Shown here: one piece after another, positions 36,522 through 45,218 of the stretch
Numbering within the stretch: position 1 is the stretch's first letter
Layout: every line of letters starts with the position of its first letter
DNA from: Candidatus Dormiibacterota bacterium
GTDB lineage: Bacteria > Acidobacteriota > Polarisedimenticolia > Gp22-AA2
Assembly (NCBI GenBank): GCA_035635555.1
Contig: DASQAT010000046.1
Span: 62,001 to 126,000 of the forward strand
DNA length: 64,000 nt
Direction: 5' to 3'
Program-made: the position numbers and the translations under genes
The notes under the pieces: generated by a model
Database searches by the model: none
Told to the model about the DNA's origin: nothing
The model's input: the letters and a program-made list of their open reading frames with translations, nothing else

Positions 36522-37684
36522 CGGTGAGAAGGAATCACATACCGTTCTACAAGCCCTGGACCGACGCTCGAGAGATCGCCCAGGCCAGCGGTGCGATCCG
36601 ATCGGGATGGCTCACGACCGGGCCCAGGGTCGGGCGTTTCGAGGAGCGGATCCGCCGGATGGTGCGCGCGCGCCACGCGGTCGCCCTCAACTCGTGCACC
36701 GCCGCCCTGCACCTCTCCCTCGCCGCCGCCGGCGTCGGGCGCGGCGACGAGGTGATTACCAGCCCGTACACGTTCGCCGCCACGGGGGAGGCCATCCTGT
36801 ACCTCGGCGCCCGCCCGGTTCTTGCCGACATCGATCCTCGTACGCTGAACATCGACCCCGAAGCGGCGGCGCGCGCGGTGACCCGCAGGACGCGGGCCCT
36901 CGTCCCCGTGCACATAGCGGGACTGCCGTGCGACATGCGTTCGCTCCTGGGTCTCGCGCGACGGAAGCGACTGAAGGTCGTGGACGACGCCGCCCACGCG
37001 CTCGGCTCGTGGGTGGACGGCCGTCCCATCGGGTCCCTCTCGGACCTGACCTGCTTCAGCTTCTACGCGACGAAGAACCTGACGACGGGGGAGGGGGGGA
37101 TGGTCACGACGGACGACGCCGAGGCGGCGCAACGCGTCCGGCGCCTGAGCCTCCACGGTCTGACTCACGATGCCTGGAAGCGCTACACGCGCGCCGGATC
37201 CTGGAAATATGACGTCGTCGAAATGGGGTTCAAGTACAACATGACCGACCTTGCGGCCGGTCTCGGGCTGGCCCAGGCCGCCAAGTTTCCGGCCATGCAG
37301 GCGAGGCGTCGCCGTCTGGCGCGCCGATACACCGCCCTGCTCGCAGGTGTCGATGCGTTCGATCCTCCGCCCGAGCCGCGTGGCGTGGTGCACGCCTGGC
37401 ACCTGTACATCCTCCGCCTGCGCCCGGGCGTCCTCCGGATCGGTCGCGACCAGCTCATTGAACTCCTCAAGGAGCGGGGCATCGCGACGAGCGTGCACTT
37501 CCTGCCCCTCCACCTCCATTCCTTCTACCGCGCGACCTTCGGATTCCGCAGGGGGAATTTTCCGCACACGGAGCGCGAATCCGCCCGGGCGCTCTCGCTC
37601 CCCCTGTATCCGGGACTGACCCGGGCGGCCCAGGACCGCGTCGCGGGAACGCTCCTGGACCTGGCTCGCCGCTACCGTAGATGA
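36518..37684 (+). CDS. DegT/DnrJ/EryC1-type sugar aminotransferase
   Basis: A 388-residue PLP enzyme with GWLTTGPRVGRFEE, LNSCTAALHL, VDDAAHALGS, and the PLP-binding Lys in FYATKNLTTGEGG at about residue 186. The family transaminates 4-keto or 3-keto sugar nucleotides using glutamate. Its direct neighbours are a PglC-type transferase and a WbpM-type 4,6-dehydratase, so the likely substrate is UDP-4-keto-6-deoxy-GlcNAc, giving a 4-amino sugar as PglE does. It overlaps both neighbours by four bases. Confidence 0.9.
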   Translation: MTVRRNHIPFYKPWTDAREIAQASGAIRSGWLTTGPRVGRFEERIRRMVRARHAVALNSCTAALHLSLAAAGVGRGDEVITSPYTFAATGEAILYLGARPVLADIDPRTLNIDPEAAARAVTRRTRALVPVHIAGLPCDMRSLLGLARRKRLKVVDDAAHALGSWVDGRPIGSLSDLTCFSFYATKNLTTGEGGMVTTDDAEAAQRVRRLSLHGLTHDAWKRYTRAGSWKYDVVEMGFKYNMTDLAAGLGLAQAAKFPAMQARRRRLARRYTALLAGVDAFDPPPEPRGVVHAWHLYILRLRPGVLRIGRDQLIELLKERGIATSVHFLPLHLHSFYRATFGFRRGNFPHTERESARALSLPLYPGLTRAAQDRVAGTLLDLARRYRR

Positions 37685-38316
37685 CCCTGGGGCGCGCCTA
37701 CTGCCGGGGGCCGGTCAAGAGGGTCTTCGATGTCGCGATTTCCGTCGCTGCCCTGATCGTCCTTGCGCCTGTATTCCTGATCGTCTCCATCGTCGTCCTC
37801 CTGGCGTCCGGGCGGCCCGTGCTGTTCACGCAGGAGCGCGTCGGGATGGACGGGCGTCCGTTCCGGCTGGTCAAATTCAGGACCATGCACCGCGCCGCGG
37901 CAGCCGGTCTGCCCCTCACCGGGAGGGGGGATCCGCGCGTCACGCGGCCGGGTCGCTTCCTGCGTGCCGCCAAGCTGGACGAATTGCCTCAGCTGTGGAA
38001 TGTCCTCCGGGGAGGGATGTCCCTGGTCGGGCCCCGCCCCGAGGTGCCCCGCTACGTGGCGCTCTACACGATCGAGCAGCGACGGGTCCTGGAGGTGCGG
38101 CCGGGTCTCACCGACCCGGCCAGCGTGCTGTTCCGGGACGAAGAGGCGCTCATCGGCTCCGTTCCGGAGAGACAACGGGAGACGTTCTACCTCGAGACAG
38201 TTCTCCCGAAAAAACTGCGGATGAACCTGGAGTACATCGACCGGGCGAGCGTGGCCTACGACCTCGCTTTGGTGCTGAAGACGATCCGCATCGTCCTCTG
38301 GCCGGCTTCCTCCTGA
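37681..38316 (+). CDS. Initiating sugar-1-phosphate transferase (PglC/WcaJ C-terminal type)
   Basis: A 211-residue polyprenyl-phosphate glycosyl-1-phosphate transferase. It has one N-terminal re-entrant hydrophobic helix (residues 14-40), VKFRTMH, and KLDELPQLWNVLRGGMSLVGPRPEVP, which includes the catalytic Asp-Glu pair. The short form without extra helices resembles PglC. It would transfer a phospho-sugar from UDP to undecaprenyl phosphate, the first step of repeat-unit synthesis. It is the last gene of the coupled run starting at 20970. Confidence 0.92.
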   Translation: MTLGRAYCRGPVKRVFDVAISVAALIVLAPVFLIVSIVVLLASGRPVLFTQERVGMDGRPFRLVKFRTMHRAAAAGLPLTGRGDPRVTRPGRFLRAAKLDELPQLWNVLRGGMSLVGPRPEVPRYVALYTIEQRRVLEVRPGLTDPASVLFRDEEALIGSVPERQRETFYLETVLPKKLRMNLEYIDRASVAYDLALVLKTIRIVLWPASS

Positions 38317-38386
38317 CCGTCCCCCCCTTACCAAAGTGTACGAAGCAGACGCTCCGCGAATAACCCCTGCCGCGCGCGGGTTCTTG

Positions 38387-38415
38387 TTGACAATGCGTTG
38401 ATACGACGGTATATA
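38387..38415 (+). promoter_or_regulatory. Strong sigma70-type promoter before the dehydratase-export genes
   Basis: A perfect TTGACA at 38387-38392, a 17-base spacer and TATATA at 38410-38415. It lies in the 178-base gap after the transferase gene. The leader of about 70 bases holds a perfect hairpin at 38465-38480 (six-pair stem ACGCCG/CGGCGT, loop TTCC), 14 bases before the ATG at 38495. No clear ribosome binding site precedes that ATG. Confidence 0.7.
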
Positions 38416-38494
38416 GGGTTCATTCCGAGAAACAGGGAAGGCGGGTAAACGTGCCGCGTCGCATACGCCGTTCCCGGCGTGGCGCATCAAGCGA

Positions 38495-40408
38495 ATGCAG
38501 CTGAACCGGCACAGAACCAGGATCCTCTTCGTGGCGGGCGATGTTCTTGCCGTCCTGCTCGCCAATATCCTTGCTCTTGCCCTCCGTTTCGACTTCAGGT
38601 GGTCCAGCATCACAGAGCCGGCCTTCCGGGCCACCGAGCTCCTCCTGATCGACGTCATCCTCACACCCGTCGTGTTCTTCACCGTGGGTTTGTACCAGAG
38701 CTACTGGAAGTACACGAGCCTGGACGACCTCCTGCGCCTGGTGCGCGCCGTGACCTACAGGACCGTGGGGCTCATCGTCCTGTTCTACGCCCTCGGATTC
38801 ACCGGACTCTCGCGGGCGGTCGTGATCATCAACACGGTGCTGCTCCTGATGTTCACGGGAACGCTGCGGCTCGCGCCGCGCTTCCACTTCGAGTTCTTCT
38901 CCGCCCGCCGGCGCAGCCCCGGCAGCAGGACGCTGATCATCGGCGCCGGCGACACGGGGGAGTCGCTCCTCCGAGAGCTGAAGAAGACGCCCCATCTGGA
39001 CTACAACCCCATCGGTTTCATCGATGACGACCTGGAGAAGAGGGGCATCAAGATTCACGGCGTGCCGGTCCTGGGGAACACCCGCTCCTTGGAGAAAATC
39101 ATCGAGGAATTCGGCGCGCGGCAGGTGATTATCGCCATCCCTGGGGTGACGGGGACCGCGATGCGGGAGATCTTCGAGGTCTGCCGGCGGACAGGCGCGC
39201 ATTTCCGGACGGTCCCGACACGGGGCGAGCTGCAGCGCGGTGCCGCCCGCGTGAGCCAGATCCGCCTGGTGGACATGGAGGACCTTCTGGGACGGGAGGT
39301 GGTCAGCCTGGACAACCAGTCGCTCCGCCGGAGCCTGAGCGGAAAGAGGGTGGTCGTCACGGGAGCGGCGGGGTCGATCGGCCGGGAGCTGGCCCGGCAG
39401 ATCGCCACTTACGAGCCGGAGCAGCTGATCGTCCTGGACCGCAACGAGAACAACCTGTTCTATCTCGAAGCGGAGCTGCGCGAGGCGCACCCTCTGCTCA
39501 ACCTCCTGGCGATCGTGGGAGATGTCCTGGATCGCAAGAAGATCGACCGGCTCTTCGCACACGCTCTTCCCCACGTGCTTTTCCACGCCGCCGCCTTCAA
39601 GCACGTGCCGCTCATGGAGCACAATGCCGCGGAGGCGGTGAAGAACAATGTCCTGGCGACGCGCGGCCTGGCGCTGTCCGCGCTCGAACACGGGGTGGAA
39701 CGATTCGTCTACATCTCGACAGACAAGGCGGTTCGGCCCACCAGCGTCATGGGAGCGACAAAACGCCTGGGCGAGCGGCTGATCAAAAGCCTCGGGGGGG
39801 AGCGCACCCGGTTCATCTCGGTGCGGTTCGGCAACGTCCTGGGCAGCGACGGATCGGTCATCCCGACGTTTCGCAGGCAGATCGCAGCCGGAGGGCCGGT
39901 CACGGTCACCCATCCGGAGGCGTCGCGCTATTTCATGACGATCCCCGAGGCGGTGCAGCTCGTCCTGATGGCCGGGGCGATGGGAGAAGAGAACGAAACC
40001 TTCCTGCTGCAGATGGGACAACCGGTGCGAATCGTGGACATGGCGAGGAACATGATCGAGCTTTCGGGCCTGAGGCCTGAGGAGGACATCAAGATCGTCT
40101 TCACCGGCCTGCGCCCCGGAGAAAAGCTGCACGAGGAGCTGAAGAACGACTCCGAGGAGGCCCTCCCGACATCCAACGACAAGATCATGGTGCTGACCGG
40201 AGTCGAGCCCCTGGGAGCGGAGGATTGGCGCCATTACGAGACCCTGGAGGAGGCCGCCCTGGAGGGCGGGGCGGAGGAGGTCATCTCCGCCCTGAGACGG
40301 CTGGTGCTCGATTACGTCCCGGATTTGCCAGCCACGCGCCCCGGGGCGACGGCCGACCAGAAGGTCGTTGATCTCTTTCCGAAGAGGCGTCTCGATGCGC
40401 AGGCGTAG
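38495..40408 (+). CDS. WbpM/PglF/CapD-type UDP-GlcNAc 4,6-dehydratase
   Basis: A 637-residue membrane-bound dehydratase. Four N-terminal helices (residues 10-125) are followed by a first Rossmann domain (IIGAGDTGESLLRELK) and a second SDR domain from about residue 283 (VVVTGAAGSIGRELARQ). The catalytic region reads STDKAVRPTSVMGATKR, with the Met-x3-Lys that replaces Tyr-x3-Lys in this family. It makes UDP-4-keto-6-deoxy sugars, the substrate expected for the DegT aminotransferase just upstream. The strong promoter before it separates it from that operon. Confidence 0.92.
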   Translation: MQLNRHRTRILFVAGDVLAVLLANILALALRFDFRWSSITEPAFRATELLLIDVILTPVVFFTVGLYQSYWKYTSLDDLLRLVRAVTYRTVGLIVLFYALGFTGLSRAVVIINTVLLLMFTGTLRLAPRFHFEFFSARRRSPGSRTLIIGAGDTGESLLRELKKTPHLDYNPIGFIDDDLEKRGIKIHGVPVLGNTRSLEKIIEEFGARQVIIAIPGVTGTAMREIFEVCRRTGAHFRTVPTRGELQRGAARVSQIRLVDMEDLLGREVVSLDNQSLRRSLSGKRVVVTGAAGSIGRELARQIATYEPEQLIVLDRNENNLFYLEAELREAHPLLNLLAIVGDVLDRKKIDRLFAHALPHVLFHAAAFKHVPLMEHNAAEAVKNNVLATRGLALSALEHGVERFVYISTDKAVRPTSVMGATKRLGERLIKSLGGERTRFISVRFGNVLGSDGSVIPTFRRQIAAGGPVTVTHPEASRYFMTIPEAVQLVLMAGAMGEENETFLLQMGQPVRIVDMARNMIELSGLRPEEDIKIVFTGLRPGEKLHEELKNDSEEALPTSNDKIMVLTGVEPLGAEDWRHYETLEEAALEGGAEEVISALRRLVLDYVPDLPATRPGATADQKVVDLFPKRRLDAQA

Positions 40409-40443
40409 GAGTCCCTGAAATCGTATCTCCGCGTCCGGCCTTC

Positions 40444-41814
40444 ATGCGCACCGCCCGTAGCACCGGTGCAATCTCCGGGTCCAGAGTCGCTTTCGGCCTC
40501 ACGCTGGTGGTCTGGGTGCTCTCCGCCGGTATCGCGCGCGCGCAGGTCTTCCGCACCACGAGCGAGGGGCTGAACGTGGGGCACTTCGTGCTCTATCCTT
40601 CGGTCGCGTTCGAATACACGGACGACGACAATATCTTCTACGAGAGCCGGGAGCTGCCCGGCGATCAAATCATCAAGTCGGGCGTGAGGATTATCCGCCC
40701 CCGCATCCTGATGGACCTGCCGTTCAGGGCGAATCGCGTCCGCTGGGTCTACTCACCGGTCTACCGGGATTACACCAGCAAGAGCTTCGATCAGGCGCAG
40801 CGCATCAGCCATTTCTTCGATTTCGAGGCGACGCATCTTGGTCCTGTGTTCAGCATGCGTGCCTCGGATCACCTCGTCCTGGGCACCGTGGAGTTGCAGG
40901 AAGTGGACCGCGGAGGTGAGGCAGTCTTCGGGACGACCCCGTTCCGATCCTCTACGACGGAGGGGGAATTGACGCTCAACATGGGCGCCCGGAACGGCAT
41001 CTCGTTCCTGCCCGTGTACACGGCGGTCACGTTCGACGACAGCAAGTCGGCTTCGTTCCTGGGCTACAGCAGGAAGCAGGTCGAGCTGCGTTTTCAGCAC
41101 ACCGTCAGCCTGCCGAGCCTGCTCTACGCCTTCTACTCCTTCGACGACACTCATCAGCAGCGCGAGCAGGTGCTTTTCGGAAAAGTCTCCTACGGCGCCC
41201 GCACCGCGGGCGTCGGCTTGCGCCGGTCCCTCAACCAGGAAGTCGTGACGTCTCTCAACGCGGGATACAAGGTGATCGATTTCACGGGCGGGTCCAGGAG
41301 CAATTTCGCGGGGCCTGTCTTCGACGCGAATGCCACCTGGCAGCTCGGCGACGCCACGGTGCTCGCAATGACGGCCGGACACCAGGCGTACCAGTCCTTT
41401 TATGTCAACAACAACTACTACGTCGATACGGAGCTGAGGCTCCACCTGACGCACCAGATCGGGCATAACGTCTTCTGGGACTCCTCGATCGCCTACACCA
41501 ACAACCACTATGCGGACAAGCTGGACATATCGGTCACCCCGGAGACGCCGCCCAGTCAGGATCTGAATGCCGACGGGAGGATCGACGTCTATGAGTCGCT
41601 TCAGCCGTCGGTGGGCCGGCGACGACGCGATCACGTGTACCATGCCGAAATCGGCGCCGGCTGGCAGATCTCCCGGACCCTGCGGGTTTTCATCGGCTAT
41701 AATTCCGATCGGCGCAGGTCGAACGTCGAACAGGTCGTTTCCGGAGAGACCATCGATCCCTTCGATTACAGCGTCAACCGCGTCCTCTTCCGGCTTGAAG
41801 CGGGGTGGCAGTGA
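40444..41814 (+). CDS. Outer-membrane beta-barrel protein of the export module (BBP2_2-like)
   Basis: A 456-residue protein with a signal peptide (about residues 1-33, ending ARA-Q). The mature start YPSVAFEYTDDDNIFYES is the typical opening of the putative beta-barrel porin 2 family. Amphipathic strands continue to the C-terminus (VLFRLEAGWQ). DLNADGRIDVYES near residue 380 resembles a calcium-binding loop. It is encoded directly before Wza and overlaps it by four bases, so it may be an outer-membrane partner of the polysaccharide export channel. Confidence 0.75.
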   Translation: MRTARSTGAISGSRVAFGLTLVVWVLSAGIARAQVFRTTSEGLNVGHFVLYPSVAFEYTDDDNIFYESRELPGDQIIKSGVRIIRPRILMDLPFRANRVRWVYSPVYRDYTSKSFDQAQRISHFFDFEATHLGPVFSMRASDHLVLGTVELQEVDRGGEAVFGTTPFRSSTTEGELTLNMGARNGISFLPVYTAVTFDDSKSASFLGYSRKQVELRFQHTVSLPSLLYAFYSFDDTHQQREQVLFGKVSYGARTAGVGLRRSLNQEVVTSLNAGYKVIDFTGGSRSNFAGPVFDANATWQLGDATVLAMTAGHQAYQSFYVNNNYYVDTELRLHLTHQIGHNVFWDSSIAYTNNHYADKLDISVTPETPPSQDLNADGRIDVYESLQPSVGRRRRDHVYHAEIGAGWQISRTLRVFIGYNSDRRRSNVEQVVSGETIDPFDYSVNRVLFRLEAGWQ

Positions 41815-42989
41815 GACTGCGACAGCTCGTCCTCATGGGTCTCGTGGTGCTGGTGCACTTTGCCACCGGGCCTTCCGGCCCGGTTTTTGGGCAGGGCCAG
41901 CCGGTTGCAACGACGCTCGAAGGCGTGAGCTTCAAGGAGGCCGACGACGGGGGGGTTCTCCAGGTCCAGATCGCCGGTCCGCTCCCGGCGTTTTCGTGCA
42001 CGGTTCCGGCTCCCGGGACGAGGGACCTCGTCATCGAGCTGGCGGGCACGGGCACGCGCCTCCCGGATCGTCTCGACCTCAAGAATGCCGTCGTCCCTGA
42101 GGCCGTCATCGAGAGAGGAGCGAGCGGCGCGTCCGGTGTGCGGGTCAGGCTCGCGATCGAGCGGGGATTCCTGGCGCGCATCGAACAGTCGGAACACGGG
42201 CTGATCCTTCGATTCGCGCGCTCGAGTCCCCTGGAGATGACTGAGTACCGTGTCGGGGTGGGTGACAAGCTCGAGATCAACGTATTTGGCCACGAGGATC
42301 TCTCCAAGGTGGTGGAGGTACGTGCCGACGGGTCGATCAACTACCCCCTGATCGGAGACCTGCGCGTCGCCGGCAAGACCGTGGCGGAGATCGACGGCGA
42401 GGTCACGCGGATCCTGGGGAAGGACTACCTCGTCGATCCCCAGGTGAGCGTCGACGTCCGGGAATACCAGAGCCAGTGGGTGACGATCATCGGCGAAGTC
42501 CGGACTCCCGGGAAGTATGTCCTGAGGCGGAACATGCGAGTGATCGACGTCCTGGCGGAGGCCGGCGGGGCCTCGAAGGAGGCCGGGTCGCAGATCCTGA
42601 TCACACGCCAGAGCGAAGACGGCGCACCTCGACAGATTGTCGTGGACCGCGATCGCCTGCTCAGCCAGAACAACCAGGACTCCAACATTCTCCTCCAGCA
42701 TGGGGACATCCTGGCTGTCGGAGAGAAGGAGGTCTTCTACATCCGTGGTGAAGTGAACAAACCGGGCGCCTATCTTCTCGAGAGCGGAATGACGGTCCTG
42801 AAGGCGATCAGCCTCGCGGGCGGGTTCACGCAGTTCGCCAACCGAAAGCAGGTGGACGTTCTGCGGGCGGGCGGCAGCGGGGTCCAGTCGAAGTCCAGGG
42901 TCAACGTGAAGGCGATCGAAGACGGGAAGAAGGAAGACCCGCCGATCCGTCCGAACGATACCATTATCGTACCTCGCCGCATTTTCTAG
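41811..42989 (+). CDS. wza: Polysaccharide export protein (Wza-like) with N-terminal AMIN-like domain
   Basis: A 392-residue secreted protein. After the signal peptide, residues 35-135 resemble an AMIN domain (LEGVSFKEADDGGVLQVQIAG), followed by the Poly_export domain (YRVGVGDKLEINVFGHEDLS, from residue 145) and two SLBB domains (VTIIGEVRTPGKYVL and VFYIRGEVNKPGAYLLE). Wza forms the outer-membrane channel for capsule. I see no lipobox Cys. GTG 41811 overlaps the previous stop (GTGA); GTG 41805 is an equally possible start. Confidence 0.9.
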   Translation: MRLRQLVLMGLVVLVHFATGPSGPVFGQGQPVATTLEGVSFKEADDGGVLQVQIAGPLPAFSCTVPAPGTRDLVIELAGTGTRLPDRLDLKNAVVPEAVIERGASGASGVRVRLAIERGFLARIEQSEHGLILRFARSSPLEMTEYRVGVGDKLEINVFGHEDLSKVVEVRADGSINYPLIGDLRVAGKTVAEIDGEVTRILGKDYLVDPQVSVDVREYQSQWVTIIGEVRTPGKYVLRRNMRVIDVLAEAGGASKEAGSQILITRQSEDGAPRQIVVDRDRLLSQNNQDSNILLQHGDILAVGEKEVFYIRGEVNKPGAYLLESGMTVLKAISLAGGFTQFANRKQVDVLRAGGSGVQSKSRVNVKAIEDGKKEDPPIRPNDTIIVPRRIF

Positions 42990-43045
42990 CAGGGGAGATC
43001 TCACAAAGTCCTTGCAAACCGCGGCTTTGGTGATAGGATTACGTC

Positions 43046-45199
43046 ATGCCTGACAGCCTCACCCCCGTCGAAGAAAAGCGGGAAGTCCATCTCCTCGATT
43101 ACTGGCGGACCATCTGGCGCGGCCGCTGGACCATCCTGAGCATTTTCGTGGTGGTGTTCACGCTCGTGGCCATCGGCACCTTCACGCAGAAACCGTCGTA
43201 CCGGGCCCAGGCTACGGTCGAGATCACGCCCCAGTCGCGCAAGGTCTCTCCGGTTGCCGAGGCCGCGGAGACAGGGATGGCGCAATACGGCTGGTTCGCA
43301 GAGGAGCGTTACTTCAACACTCAGTACGAAATCATCAAGAGCCGCGACATCGCCCGGCGGGTTTTCGATCGTCTCGATCTTTACAACCACCCCTTGTTCA
43401 AGGAGAGCACCGACCCGATCGGGGAGTTCACGCAGATGATCCTGGTCGCGCCGGTGAAGGACACGGGCATCGTTCAGGTCAGCATGGAGGGACTCAACCC
43501 GGAAGAAGTGGCGACGTGGGTGAACACGATCTCCGAGGCCTATGTCGATCGCAACCTGGACCAGGCCGTGGAGGTGACCTCGAAGTCGGTGAAGGCGCTC
43601 CTGAGCGAGATTGCCCCTCTGAAGGAGAAACTGGAAGACAGCCAGCGCACGAGCTTCGAGTTCGCCGAGAAGGCCAATCTGTACGTTCCGGAGAATCAGC
43701 AGAAGATCACCAACGACCGCCTGTCGACGCTGCAGAGTGAGCTCACGGAGACCCAGGTCAAGCGAGGGGAAATCGAGGGGCTGCTCAAGCAGATCGACTC
43801 GAACCATCAGAGCGGGGGGGCGTACGAGAGCATTCCTCAGATCAGCGGGGATCCCGTCGTCCGGGAGCTGTACGCGTCGAAGGTCGGCCTGGAGAGGGAG
43901 TATGAGCGCCTCCTGGTGACCTACAAGGACAAGCACATCCGCGTCCAGGAGAAACAGAAGGAGATCGAAGAAACAACCCAGAAGATAGCGTCGGAGGTCG
44001 ACCGGATCATCATGGGCCTGAGGTCACAGTACGATCTTCTCAAGGACCGCGAGACGAAACTGGTCAGGGCAATTGATGAAACGCGGTCCGAGAGTCTCCA
44101 GGTCAATCGCAAGGCCTCGAGCTACGAGATGGTCCGAGGGGAGGCGACGGAGACCAAGCGCATCTATGACCTGATCAGCACCCGGGTCAAGGAGATCGAC
44201 CTGAGCTCGAGTCTCATGAGCAACAACCTGAGAATCCTGGACAAGGCGCCCGTCCCGAAGGTGCCAGTCCGGCCACGCACCGTCCTCAACCTGACCGTCG
44301 GTCTGCTTCTCGGGCTTTTTCTGGGTGTGGGAATGGTTTTCTTCCTGGACTACATGGACAACACCGTGAGGACGGCCGAGGACGTGGAGCAGTATCTGAG
44401 GCTGAACCTTCTTGCGATCGTTCCCAAGCAGGCGGAGGGCACGCACTCCGCCGTCAAGGAGGCCTACCAGACCCTGCGGACGAGCCTTCTCTTCTCGCGG
44501 AAGCACCGTGGCGCCAACACGGTGCTGATCACCAGCGCCGGCCCACAGGAGGGCAAGAGCTGCACGGCCGTCAACGTGGCCCGGACGCTGGCCACGGCGG
44601 GCGAAAAGGTGATCATCGTGGACTGCGATCTTCGGCGCCCGGCGATCCACACGCGCCTCAATCTCAGCAGGGACGGCGGCGTGACCAACTACATCCTGTC
44701 GACGCAGGGGGATGATTGGCGCACCTACGTCAAGAGCACGGACCAGTCGAACCTGTTTGCCTTGACCTGCGGGCCGATTCCGCCGAACCCTGCCGACGTC
44801 TTCGGTCACGAGCGGTTCGTGAGTCTCCTCAAGGAGCTGCGCGCCGAGTTCGATTGGGTGTTCATCGACTCTCCGCCTGTCGTCTCTCTCGCCGACTCCA
44901 TGATCCTCGCGTCGCTGGCCGATATGGTGGCCTTTGTCATCCGGCACAACGAGAACGACAAGGAATTGATCCGGCGGTGCGTGATGAACGTCCGGAAGAT
45001 CAATCCCAACGTGATCGGCGCGGTGCTCAACAGCATCGATCTCGATCGCTCGCACTATAAGGATTACTACTACGTCGGCTACTACTACTATGGCGAGTCC
45101 TCCTCCACCAAAAAGAGCAGGAAGCGCAGGACGTCGCCGCCCATCGCCGCCGTGACGGATCCCGACTCGGAAGACAAGGTCACCCGTATCGTCGGGTGA
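43046..45199 (+). CDS. wzc: Wzc-type chain-length regulator and tyrosine autokinase
   Basis: A 717-residue inner-membrane co-polymerase. There is a Wzz domain (residues 10-110), a helix at about 28-50, long coiled coils (190-400), a second helix (about 415-435), then the BY-kinase: Walker A AGPQEGKSCTAVN near residue 500, Walker A' VDCDLRRP near 525, Walker B WVFIDSPP near 605. The tail YKDYYYVGYYYYGES (from about 671) is the autophosphorylated tyrosine cluster. It sets polymer length and couples synthesis to Wza. TTGCAA/TAGGAT at 43012-43038 may be its own promoter, just before the ATG. Confidence 0.95.
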   Translation: MPDSLTPVEEKREVHLLDYWRTIWRGRWTILSIFVVVFTLVAIGTFTQKPSYRAQATVEITPQSRKVSPVAEAAETGMAQYGWFAEERYFNTQYEIIKSRDIARRVFDRLDLYNHPLFKESTDPIGEFTQMILVAPVKDTGIVQVSMEGLNPEEVATWVNTISEAYVDRNLDQAVEVTSKSVKALLSEIAPLKEKLEDSQRTSFEFAEKANLYVPENQQKITNDRLSTLQSELTETQVKRGEIEGLLKQIDSNHQSGGAYESIPQISGDPVVRELYASKVGLEREYERLLVTYKDKHIRVQEKQKEIEETTQKIASEVDRIIMGLRSQYDLLKDRETKLVRAIDETRSESLQVNRKASSYEMVRGEATETKRIYDLISTRVKEIDLSSSLMSNNLRILDKAPVPKVPVRPRTVLNLTVGLLLGLFLGVGMVFFLDYMDNTVRTAEDVEQYLRLNLLAIVPKQAEGTHSAVKEAYQTLRTSLLFSRKHRGANTVLITSAGPQEGKSCTAVNVARTLATAGEKVIIVDCDLRRPAIHTRLNLSRDGGVTNYILSTQGDDWRTYVKSTDQSNLFALTCGPIPPNPADVFGHERFVSLLKELRAEFDWVFIDSPPVVSLADSMILASLADMVAFVIRHNENDKELIRRCVMNVRKINPNVIGAVLNSIDLDRSHYKDYYYVGYYYYGESSSTKKSRKRRTSPPIAAVTDPDSEDKVTRIVG

Positions 45200-45218
45200 G
45201 CCTGCCGCAGGGCACCCG

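Noticed and set aside
38451-38504. 17-codon frame (GTG start) overlapping the dehydratase start, as a leader peptide
   Set aside because: Arg/Ser-rich, no informative codon run, and the upstream purine stretch is not well placed. More likely chance.
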